Origin: Phocoena phocoena
Lineage: Eukaryota; Chordata; Mammalia; Artiodactyla; Phocoenidae
NCBI RefSeq assembly: GCF_963924675.1
Contig: NC_089222.1
Span: 7,942,501 to 8,006,500, forward strand
DNA: 64,000 nt
Direction: 5' to 3'
Part shown: positions 55,496 through 64,000 of the stretch, piece by piece
Layout: every line of letters begins with the position of its first letter
Position numbering within the stretch: position 1 is the first letter of the stretch
Made by a program: the position numbers and the translations under genes
Notes under the pieces: generated by a model
Database searches by the model: none
Seen by the model: the letters and a program-made list of their open reading frames with translations, nothing else
What the model was told of the DNA's origin: nothing

Positions 55496-57641
55496 TTTGT
55501 TTAACTTACTGTGTTTGGGGTCTCCTTTTTGCAGGCTGCAGGTTCATATTTCCTGTTGTTTTTGGTGTCTGCCCCAGTGGGTGAGATTGTTTCAGTGGCT
55601 TGTGTAGGCTTCCTGGTAGGGGGAACTGGTGCCTGTGTTCTGCAGGTTGGGGCTGGATCAGGTCCTTCTCATGGGCAGGGTCACATCCGGTGGTGTGTTT
55701 TGGGGTGTCTGTGAACTTAATATGACTTTAGGCAGCCTCTCTGTTAATGGGTGGGGTTGTGTTCCTGTCTTGCTAGTTGTTTGGCATGGGTCATCCAGCA
55801 CTAGTTCTTGCTGGCTGTTGGGTGGCACTTGGTCTTAGTGTTGAGACGGAGATCTCTGGGAGAGCTCTCACCAATTGATATTACATGGGGCTGGGACATC
55901 TCTAATGGCCCAATCCTGAATTCGGCTCTCCCACCTCGGAGTCTGAGGCCTGACACCTGGCCAGAGCACTAAAACCCTGCCAGCCACATGGCTCAGAAGA
56001 AAAGGAAGAAAAAAAGGGGGGGGGGGAAGGAACAGATAGAACCCCAAGCCAAATGATAAAAGCAAAACTAAACAGACAAAATCACACAAAGAAACATACA
56101 CTCATAAAAAGAAAACAAACAAAAACATCAACAACCAAAAAAAAACCAGTCAGAACCCTAGGACAAATGGTAAAAGCAAACCTAAACAGACAAAATCACA
56201 CAAAGAAACATACACACTAACAAAAAGAGAAAAAAAAGTTAATTTTAAAAATAATAAAATTTTTAAAATAAAAAAAGAAGAGAGCAACGAAACCAATAAA
56301 CAAATCCACCAATGATAACAAGCACTAAAAACTGAACTAAGATAAACATAAAAACCAGAAACAAATCAGATGCAGAAAGCAAACCCTAAGTCTCCAGTTG
56401 CTCCCAAATTCTACTGTCTCAATTTTGGGAACATTTGTTGTCTGTTCAGGTATTCCACAGATGCAGGGGTCGTCAGGTCAATTTTGGGTATTTATTTAAT
56501 CCACTGCTCCTGAGGCTGCTGGGAGTGATTTCCCTTTCTCTTCTTTGTTTGCACAGCTCCTGGGGTTCAGCTTTGCTTTTGGCCCCACCTCTGCATGTAG
56601 GCCACCCTCAGGAGTCTCTTCTTTGCCCAGACAGGAGGGGGTTAAAGCAGCGGCTGATTAGGGCTCTCTTGCTCAGTCAGGCCTCGGGGAGGGAGGGGTA
56701 CGGTAGTCATAATTGGGATGAGGAGGAAGGCTGTGGCGGCAGATGCCAGCATGACATTGAAACAGCCTGAGGCACACCATGTGTTCTCCCAGGGAAGCTG
56801 TCCCTGGACCTCAGGACCCTGGCAGTGGTGAGCTGTACAGGCTCTGGGGGTGGGTGTGGATAGTGACCTCTGCTGCCACACAGGCTTCTTGGTTGCTGCA
56901 GCAACAGCGTTAACATTTCATGCTTCTCTCTGGGGTCCGAACTGATAGCTGTGGCTCGCACCTGTCTCTGGAGCTTGCTTAGGCAGTGCTCTGCCTTCCG
57001 TGGGCACATGGAGCAGAAATCCCCCCTCCTCATCCCCCCCAAAACAGTGGTCTCTTGCTCTTAGGCAGGTCCAAATGTTTTCCCAGACTCCTTCCCAGCT
57101 AGCTGTGGTGCACTAGCCCCCTTCAGGCTGCATTCCTGCAGCCAACCTCAGTCCTCTCCCTGGGATCTCACCTCCAAAGCCCAAGCTTCAGCTCCCAGCC
57201 CCCACCTGCCGTGCTGGGTGAGCAGACAAGAGTCTCAGGTTGGTGGATGCTGGTCGGCACTGATCCTCTGTGTGGGAATCTCTCCATTTTGCCCTTTTCC
57301 CCCCTGTTGCTGTGCTCTCCTCCGTGGCTCTGAAGCTTCCCCCCTTCCCACCCCCCATCCCCACCAGTGAAGGGGCTTCCTAGTGTGTGGAAACTTTTCC
57401 CCCTTCACAGCTCCCTCCCAGAGGTGCAGGTCCCATAGTATTCATTTGCCTCTGTTTTTTCTTTTTTCTTTTGCCTACCCAGGTATGTGGGGTGTTTCTT
57501 GCCTTTTGGGAGGTCCGAGGTCTTCTGCTAGCATTCAGTAGGTGTTCTGTAGGAGTTTTCCACATGTAGATGTATTTTTTATGATTGTTGGGGAGGAAGG
57601 TGATCTCCACGTCTTACTCCTCTAACATCTTGAAGGTCTCC
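55496..57641 (-). promoter_or_regulatory. L1 5' UTR with internal promoter region
   Basis: About 2.1 kb between the L1 5' end and ORF1. The 5'-most bases keep the L1 start, but the YY1-type core reads aagatgtt, not aagatggc. It holds a G-run (56,016-56,026 on the plus strand), a 114-bp tandem duplication and A-rich stretches. Whether it still drives transcription cannot be read from the sequence. Confidence 0.75.
56034..56227. repeat. 114-bp tandem duplication in L1 5' UTR
   Basis: 'taaacagacaaaatcacaca' followed by 'aagaaacatacac' occurs from 56,069 and again from 56,183; the preceding 'agaaccc' sites are also 114 bases apart (56,038 and 56,152). The second copy is incomplete. Confidence 0.9.
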
Positions 57642-57656
57642 CTGTCACTCTATTTT

Positions 57657-58538
57657 ATTGTGACTTACTTTGTCACTCTACTTCAAACAAAAAGCCTCAG
57701 AGTCCAACAATGTAAGTTTGTGTGACTTCAGAATAACCCCATCTAAAAACAATGGTATCCAATGATGCTTAGCTTAGCTTTTTGTAAAATACCCCCTGTT
57801 CCTGTCTACTGAGCTGTCCCATAGTTGAAGTGGTTTTAAAATAACAGGTTACCATTACCAAATTCTGACATTTTAACATGTCAGAAATGTCCCTTTCTCT
57901 GCTATCAGAAAACTTCAGCACATAATCCCTGAATCTCTGTTTGAAACTCTCAGGACTCTCCCAATATTTACTCTGTACTTGTCATCCTCTGTCCTCTTCT
58001 GCTGAGTTATTTTTCAGTTCTCTTCCCACTAGTTTTTCAACTTTTATATAGAATAAATAGAGCAATTTTTTATTTTCAGATATGACATGATTCCAGATGC
58101 TTGAGATTTCAGATTTTCTACTCACTATATAACAATGTATTTCTATAAAAATTTTCATTTGCACTTTTATTTATAACTTATTCACTACCTATTTCAAAAC
58201 AGAATTTGCTTGAATTCATCTGTCACAATATACATTTGGTCTGGGTTAAAAGTGCTATGATAATTTATGTACTTTGACTTCACTATTCCGTTACAAAGTC
58301 AAGAAAGAAGATGGGGTCCAAGGAAACAAAACACTTTTGCTGAAACCATTAAATTGGAATATTATATCAAATCATAGTATGTGAATTTCCTTCTGGTATA
58401 ATCAAAAGAACATACATATATTTTTATTTGTGGGCCTACCTAAATATACTAACTTTCCACTAAGTATTAGGAAGCATTTTATTTTTTTAGTATCTACCTT
58501 TGATTCATTTGAAGTTATGACACACTAAGAATTTAAGT
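57657..58538. other. Unique-looking DNA
   Basis: The first bases after the L1 pair repeat a short local motif (gacttacttt...cactcta). No gene or named repeat otherwise. Confidence 0.4.
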
Positions 58539-58550
58539 TACAGTGGTTTA

Positions 58551-59162
58551 CATAATTAGAAAACACACAAGCACCCCAATGTTCATTGCAGCACTATTTA
58601 TAATAACCAAGACATGGAAGCAACATAAATATCCATCAATCACAGAATGGATAAAGAAGATGTGATACATATATACAATAGAATATTACTCAGCCTTAAA
58701 AAAGAACGAAATAATGCTATTTGCAGCAAAATGGATGGACCTAGAGATTGTCATACTAAGTAAAGTAAGTCAGACAGAGAAAGACAAATATCATATGATA
58801 TCACTCATATGTGGAATCTAATTTTTAAAAAATGATACAAGTGAACTTATTTACAAAATAGAAACAGACTTACAGATATCAAAAATAAACTTATGGTTAC
58901 CTAAGGGGAAATGTGGTAGGGAGGGATAAATCAGGAGTTTGGTTTGAACATACACACACTACTATATATAAGACAGATAACCAACAAGGACCCACTGTAT
59001 AGCACAGGGAACTCTACTCAATATTCTGTGATAACCTATATGAGAAAAGAATCTTAAAAAGACTGAATACATGTATGTGTATACCTGAATCACTTTGTTG
59101 TACACCTGAAAGTAACACAACGTTGTAAATCAAATATACTCCAATAATTTTTTTTTAAAAAA
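58551..59162 (+). mobile_element. L1 3' end with target duplication
   Basis: It starts late in ORF2 ('ccccaatgttcattgcagc') and runs to the 3' end ('caaatatactccaataat') and a short A-tail. Flanks tacagtggttta (58,539-58,550) and tatagtggttta (59,163-59,174), 11 of 12 identical. Confidence 0.94.
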
Positions 59163-59174
59163 TATAGTGGTTTA

Positions 59175-59424
59175 GTTGGATACCCCCCCACACCCTGCTG
59201 CAAGTTTATGAAAAGAGTTGACAGCCATTTTGCACTATGGACTCTGGTATGAAGAGCCAGGTGTGAGACCTCTGACCCCAGCACCAAATGAATGAGTGAA
59301 ACTAGGAAGTACAAAGAGGAAAAAAAGGGAGAATTCTTTGTAAAATAAGAAGAAGGAAAACTCCTTGATCCAACAGACTGGAAAACTAACTCAAAGAACA
59401 CATTGAAGAAGATTTGAAGCCGTG
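59175..59424. other. Unique-looking DNA between two L1 copies
   Basis: No named repeat; some of it could be further diverged L1 5' UTR. Confidence 0.35.
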
Positions 59425-59915
59425 TGGATGAAAGGCTCTTGGTGCTCCAGCCAGGAGTCAGGGCTCTGCCTCTGAGGTGGGAGAGCCAACTTCAGGACAC
59501 TGGTCAACAAGAGACCTCCCAGCTCCACATAATATCAAACAGTGAAAATATCCCAGAAACCTCCACCTTAACACCAGCACCCAGCTTCACTCAACGACCA
59601 GCAAGCTACAGTGCTGGACAACCTACGGCAAACAACTAACAAAACAGGAACACAACCCCACCCATTAGCAGAGAGGCTTCCTAAAATAATAATAAGTCCA
59701 CGGACACTCCAAAACACCACCAGATGTGGACCTGCCCACTAGACAGACAAGATCCAGCCTCATCCACCACAACACAGGCACTAGTCCCCTCCACCAGAAA
59801 GCCTACACAACCCACTGACCCAACCTTAGCCACTGGAGACAGACATCAAAAGCAACAGGAACTACGAACCTGCAGCCTGCAAAAAGGAGACTCCAAACAC
59901 AGTAAGATAAGCAAA

Positions 59916-60808
59916 ATGAGAAGACAGAAAAACACACAGCAGATGAAGGAGCAAGATAAAAATGCACCAGACCTAAAAAATGAAGAGAATATAGACAGTC
60001 CACCTAAAAACAATTCAGAATAATGATAGTAAAGATGATCCAAAATCTTGGAAATAGAATGGACAAAATGCAAGAAACATTTAACAAGGACTTAGAGGAA
60101 ATAAAGATGAAACAAGCAACGATGAACAACACAATAAATGAAATTAAAAATACTCTAGATGAGATCAACAGTAGAATAACTGAGGCAGAAGAAAGGATAA
60201 GTGACCTGGAATATAAAATAGTGGAAATAACTACTGCAGAGCAGAATAAAGAAAAAAGAATGAAAAGAACTGAGGACAGTCTCAGAGACCTCTGGGACAA
60301 CATTAAACGCACCAACATTCGAATTATAGGGGTTCCAGAAGAAGAAGAGAAAAAGAAAGGGACTGAGAAAATATTTGAAGAGATTATAGTTGAAAACTTC
60401 CCTAATATGGGAAAGGAAATAGTTAATCAAGTCCAGGAAGCACACAGAGTCCCAAACAGGATAAATCCAAGAAGAAATACACCAAGACACATATTAATCA
60501 AACTGTCAAAAATTAAATACAAAGAAAGCATATTAAAAGCAGCAAAGGAAAAACAACAAATAACACACAAGGGAATCCCCATAAGGTGAACAGCTGATCT
60601 CTCAGCAGAAACTCCGCAAGCCAGAAGGGAGTGACAGGACATACTGAAAGTGATGAAGGAGAAAAACCTGCAACCAAGATTACTCTACCCAACAAGGATG
60701 TCATTCAGATTTGATGGAGAAATTAAAACCTTTACAGACAAGCAAAAGCTGAGAGAGATCAGCACCACCAAACCAGCTTTACAACAAATGCTAAAGGAAC
60801 TTCTCTAG
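59916..60808 (+). pseudogene. L1 ORF1 pseudogene
   Basis: ATG at 59,916 (MRRQKNTQQMKEQ). A one-base frameshift near 60,010 ends the first piece. The second open piece (60,023-60,589) holds the coiled-coil heptads (ITEAEERISDLEYKIVEI), the RRM-region motif IRIIGVPEEEE and the NPRRNTPRHILIKL stretch. A TGA at 60,587-60,589 replaces a leucine codon, and another TGA near 60,630 replaces a tryptophan codon. The C-terminal part (RLLYPTRMSFRFDGEIKTF) and the normal TAG at 60,806-60,808 are kept. ORF1p would form the RNA-binding trimer of the L1 particle. Confidence 0.93.
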
Positions 60809-60866
60809 ACAAGAAACACAAGAGAAGGAAAAGACCTATAAAAACGAACCCAAAACAATTTAGAAA

Positions 60867-63800
60867 ATGGGAATAGGCACATACATATCGATAATTACCT
60901 TTAATGTAAATGGATTAAATGCTCACACCAAAAGACACAGATTAGCTGAATGGATACAAAAACAAGACCCATATATATGCTGTCTACAAGAGACCCACTT
61001 CAGATGTAGAGACACATACAGACTGAAAGTAAGGGGATGTAAAAAGATATTCCATGCAAATGGAAACCAAAAGAAAGCTGGAGTAGCAATTCTCATATCA
61101 GATAAAATAGACTTTAAAATAAAGACTATTAGAAGAGACAAAGAAGGACACTACAGAATGATCAAGGGATCGATCCAAGAAGAAGATATAACAATTGTAA
61201 ATATTTATGCACCCAACATAGGAGCACCTCAATACATAAGGCAAAAACTAACATCCATAAAAGGGGAAATTGACAATAACACATTCATAGTAGGGGATTT
61301 TAACACCCCACTTTCACCAATGGACAGATCATCCAAAATGAAAATAAATAAGGAAACACAAGATTTAAAAGATACATTAAACAAGATGAACTTAATTGAT
61401 ATTTATAGGACACTCCATCCATAAACAACAGAATACACATTTTTCTCAAGTGCTCATGGAACATTCTCCAGCATATATCATATCTTGGGTCACAAATCAA
61501 GCCTTGATAAATTTAAGAAAATTGAAATTGCATCAAGTATCTTTTCCGATCACAACGCCATGAGACTAGATATCAATTACAGGAAAAGATCTGTAAAAAA
61601 TACAAACACATAGAGGCTAAACAACACACTACTTCATAACGAAGTGATCACTGAAGAAATCAAAGAGGAAATAAAAAAATACCTAGAAACAAATGACAAT
61701 GGAGACACAACGACCCAAAACCTATGGGAAGCAGCAAAAGTAGTTCTAAGAGGGAAGTTTGTAGAATACAAGTCCACCTTAAGAAGCAGGAAACATCTCT
61801 AATAAACAACCTAACCTTGCACCTCAAGCAATTAGAGAAAGAAGAACAAAAAACCCCCAAAGTTAGCAGAAGGAAAGAAATCATAAAAATCAGATCAGAA
61901 ATAAGTGAACAAGAAATTAAGGAAACAATAGCAAAGATCAATAAAACTAAAAGCTGGTTCTTTGAGAAGATAAACAAAATTGATAAAACATTAGCCAGAC
62001 TCATCAAGAAAAAAAGGGAGAAGACTCAAATCAATAGAATTAGAAATGAAAAAGGAGAAGTAACAACTGACACTTCAGAAATACAAAAGATCATGAGGGA
62101 TTACTACAAGCAACTCTATGCCAATAAAATGGACAATCTGGCAGAAATGAACAAATTCTTAGAAATGCACAACTTGCCAAGACTGAATCAGGAAGAAATA
62201 GAAACTATGAGCAGACCAATCACAAGCACTGAAATTTAAACTGTGATTAAAAATCTTCCAACAAACAAAAGTCCAGGACCAGATGGCTTCCCAGGTGAAT
62301 TCTATGAAACATTTAGAGAAGAGCTAACACCTATCCTTCTCAAACTCTTCCAAAATATAGCAGAGGGAGGAACACTCCCAAATTCCTTCTATGAGGCCAC
62401 TATCACCTTGATACCAAAACCAGACAAGGATGTCACAAAGGAAGAAAACTACAGGCCAATATCACTGATGAACATAGATGCAAAAATCCTCAACAAAATA
62501 CTAGCAAACAGAATCCAACAGCACATTAAAAGGATCATACACCATGATCAAGTGGGATTTATTCCAGGAATGCAAGAATTCTTCAATATACGCCAATCTA
62601 TCAATGTGATTCACCATCTTAACAAATTGAAGGAGAAAAACCGTATGATCATCTCAATAGATGCAGAGAAAGCTTTTGACAAAATTCAACACCCATTTAT
62701 GATAAAAACCCTATAGAAAGTAGGCATAGAGGGAACCTTCCTCCACATAATAAAGACCATATATTACAAGCCCACAGCCAACATCATCCTCAATGGTGAA
62801 AAACTGAAAGCATTTCCACTAAGATCAGGAACAAGACAAGGTTGCCCACTCTCACCACTTTTATTCAACATAGTTTTGGAAGTTTTAGCCACAGCAGAGA
62901 AGAAAAGGAAATAAAAGGAATCCAAATCGGAAAAGCAGAAATAAAGCTGTCGCTGTTTGCAGATGACATAGAGAATCCTAAAGATGCTACCAGAAAACTA
63001 CTAGAGCTAATCAATGAATTTGGTAAAGTAGCAGGATGCAAAATTAATGCACAGAAATCTCCGGCATTCCTATATACTAATGATGAAAAATCTGAAATCA
63101 AGAAAACACTCCCATTTACCATTGCAACGAAAAGAATAAAATATCTAGGAACAAACCTACCTAAGGAGACAAAAGACCTCTATACAGAAAATTATAGGAC
63201 ACTGATGAAAGAAATTAAAGATGATACAAATAGATAGAGAGATATACCATGTTCTTGGATTGGAAGAATCAACACTGTGAAAATGACTCTACTACCCAAA
63301 GCAATCTATAAATTCAATTCAATCCCTATCAAACTACCACTGGCATTTTTCACAGAACTAGAACAAAAAATTTCACAATTTGTATGGAAACACAAAAGAC
63401 CCCGAATAGCCAAAGCAAGCTTGAGAACGAAAAACAGAGCTGGAGGAATCAGGCTCCCTGACTTCAGACTATACTACAAAGCTACAGTAATCAAGACAGT
63501 ATGGTACTGTCACAAAAACAGAAAGATAGATCAATGGAACAGGATAGAAAGCCCAGAGATAAACCCACGCACATATGGACACCTTATCTTTGATAAAGGT
63601 GGCAGGAATGTACAGTTGAGAAAGGACAGCCTCTTCAATAAGTGGTGCTGGGAAAACTGAACAGGTACATGTAGAAGTATGAGATTAGATCACTCCCTAA
63701 CACCATACATAAAAATAAGCTCAAAATGGATTAAAGACCTAAATGTAAGGCCAGAAACTATCAAACTCTTAGAGGAAAACATAGGAAGAACACTCTATGA

Positions 63801-64000
63801 CATAAATCACAGCAAGATCCTTTTTGACTCACCTCCTAGAGAAATGGAAATAAAAACAAAATAAACAAATGGGACCTAATGAAACTTCAAAGCTTTTGCA
63901 CAGCAAAGGAAACCATAAACAAGACCAAAAGACAACCCTCAGAATGGGAGAAAATATTTGCAAATGAAGCAACTGACAAAGGATTAATTTCCAAAATTTA
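60867..64000 (+). pseudogene. L1 ORF2 pseudogene, 3' end outside window
   Basis: The endonuclease is open from ATG 60,867 to a TAA at 61,422-61,424 (FNVNGLN, QETHF, VGDFNTPLS). Single-base stops follow at 62,237-62,239 and near 62,714-62,716. Between them lie the RT motifs [40 protein letters not shown] and [16 protein letters not shown] 4-base deletion near 62,894 shifts the frame. FADD is intact at 62,956-62,967, but a 12-base deletion removes the next four residues (MILY in the copy at 1458). A further stop (TAG) lies at 63,235-63,237. The window ends before the C-terminal Cys/His region. Confidence 0.94.

Larger units (their letters stand above)
49859..57641 (-). mobile_element. Full-length but dead L1
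   Basis: Minus strand, complete from 5' UTR (starts near 57,641 with ggagaccttcaagatg on the minus strand) to A-tail (49,859-49,870). Parts: 5' UTR 55,496-57,641, ORF1 54,370-55,495, ORF2 50,236-54,311, 3' UTR 49,871-50,235. Two SINEs lie inside; without them it is about 7.2 kb. A short 5-bp direct repeat, ctgtc (49,854-49,858 and 57,642-57,646), flanks it. This places it at the 5' junction of the outer L1. Confidence 0.93.
59425..64000 (+). mobile_element. L1, 5' UTR through ORF2, running off the window
   Basis: The first ~490 bp match the ORF1-proximal part of the 5' UTR of the L1 at 55,496-57,641 ('ggtgggagagccaacttcag'). ORF1 (59,916-60,808) and ORF2 (from 60,867) follow, separated by 58 bp. 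The copy is truncated within the 5' UTR. Its ORF2 is the reference I used to align the fragment at 3564-4123. Confidence 0.95.

Noticed and set aside
53222..55838. Plus-strand ORFs across the region as genes
   Set aside because: They are antisense shadows of the minus-strand L1 ORF1 and ORF2.
56435..57042. Overlapping 111-codon ORFs on both strands
   Set aside because: They fall in the L1 5' UTR, which is GC-rich and open by composition.
1..64000. A new multi-gene biological system
   Set aside because: I looked on both strands for gene clusters, non-coding RNA genes and regular arrays. All sizeable frames trace to L1, SINE, mariner or ERV-like sequence.

Overview
This is eukaryotic, mammalian, intergenic (or deep intronic) DNA. 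I see no host protein-coding gene that I can support, no rRNA or functional tRNA, no CRISPR and no operon. Nearly everything recognisable is a transposable element or a microsatellite. At least 17 tRNA-derived SINEs are present, all of the CHR type: CHR-2 copies with the 'cttccctggtgg...gccatggccgc' core, older CHR-1-like copies, and a longer CHR-like form. There is no BovB LINE or Bov-A SINE, which would mark a ruminant, and no pig PRE-1. CHR-2 at this density points to a cetacean. That assignment is inference from SINE content only.

Layout. 1-4.2 kb: the 3' half of an L1 ORF2 with its 3' UTR, then a second L1 endonuclease fragment and a CHR SINE. 4.2-16 kb: mostly unique DNA with old L1, L2, MIR and CHR copies. 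16.2-17.25 kb: a three-layer nest, a MER5A-like hAT element split by an L1 3' end, itself split by a CHR-2; the L1 also seems to carry a 3' transduction. 17.3-20.7 kb: unique DNA with an ancient L1 tail and a MIR. 20.7-23.5 kb: the 5' part of an old L1 (5' UTR with a GC-rich repeat, ORF1, start of ORF2), cut off abruptly. 23.5-26 kb: a block that reads on the minus strand as decayed endogenous retrovirus 3' sequence (hydrophobic env-like tail, purine tract, long U3-like region, TATA box). 26-42.9 kb: unique DNA with L2, MIR, MER5A, a MaLR-like LTR, a class I-like LTR, L1 tails and CHR SINEs. 42.9-46 kb: an L1 fragment interrupted by a near-complete dead mariner, itself interrupted by a CHR-2. 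46-49.3 kb: a 133-bp tandem duplication, a long CHR-like SINE, an L1 tail and a MIR. 49.3-57.65 kb: a 5'-truncated L1 with a full-length but dead minus-strand L1 inserted at its 5' junction; the latter carries two SINEs. 58.5-64 kb: an L1 3' end, then a long plus-strand L1 whose ORF2 runs off the window.

There is no cooperating gene set. The ORF1 and ORF2 reading frames of all L1 copies are broken by stops, frameshifts or insertions, so none looks able to move itself. The biological content is a stratified insertion history: target-site duplications and nesting give relative ages, with MER5A, MIR, L2 and ancient L1 oldest, then older L1s, then mariner, with CHR-2 SINEs always the innermost layer. 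I did not find an undescribed biological system. The most interesting items are an in-frame SINE inside an L1 ORF1, the candidate L1 3' transduction, an extremely short L1 tail insertion, the stacked L1 pair, the mariner nest and the ERV-like block. Subfamily names are from memory of consensus sequences; RepeatMasker would settle them.
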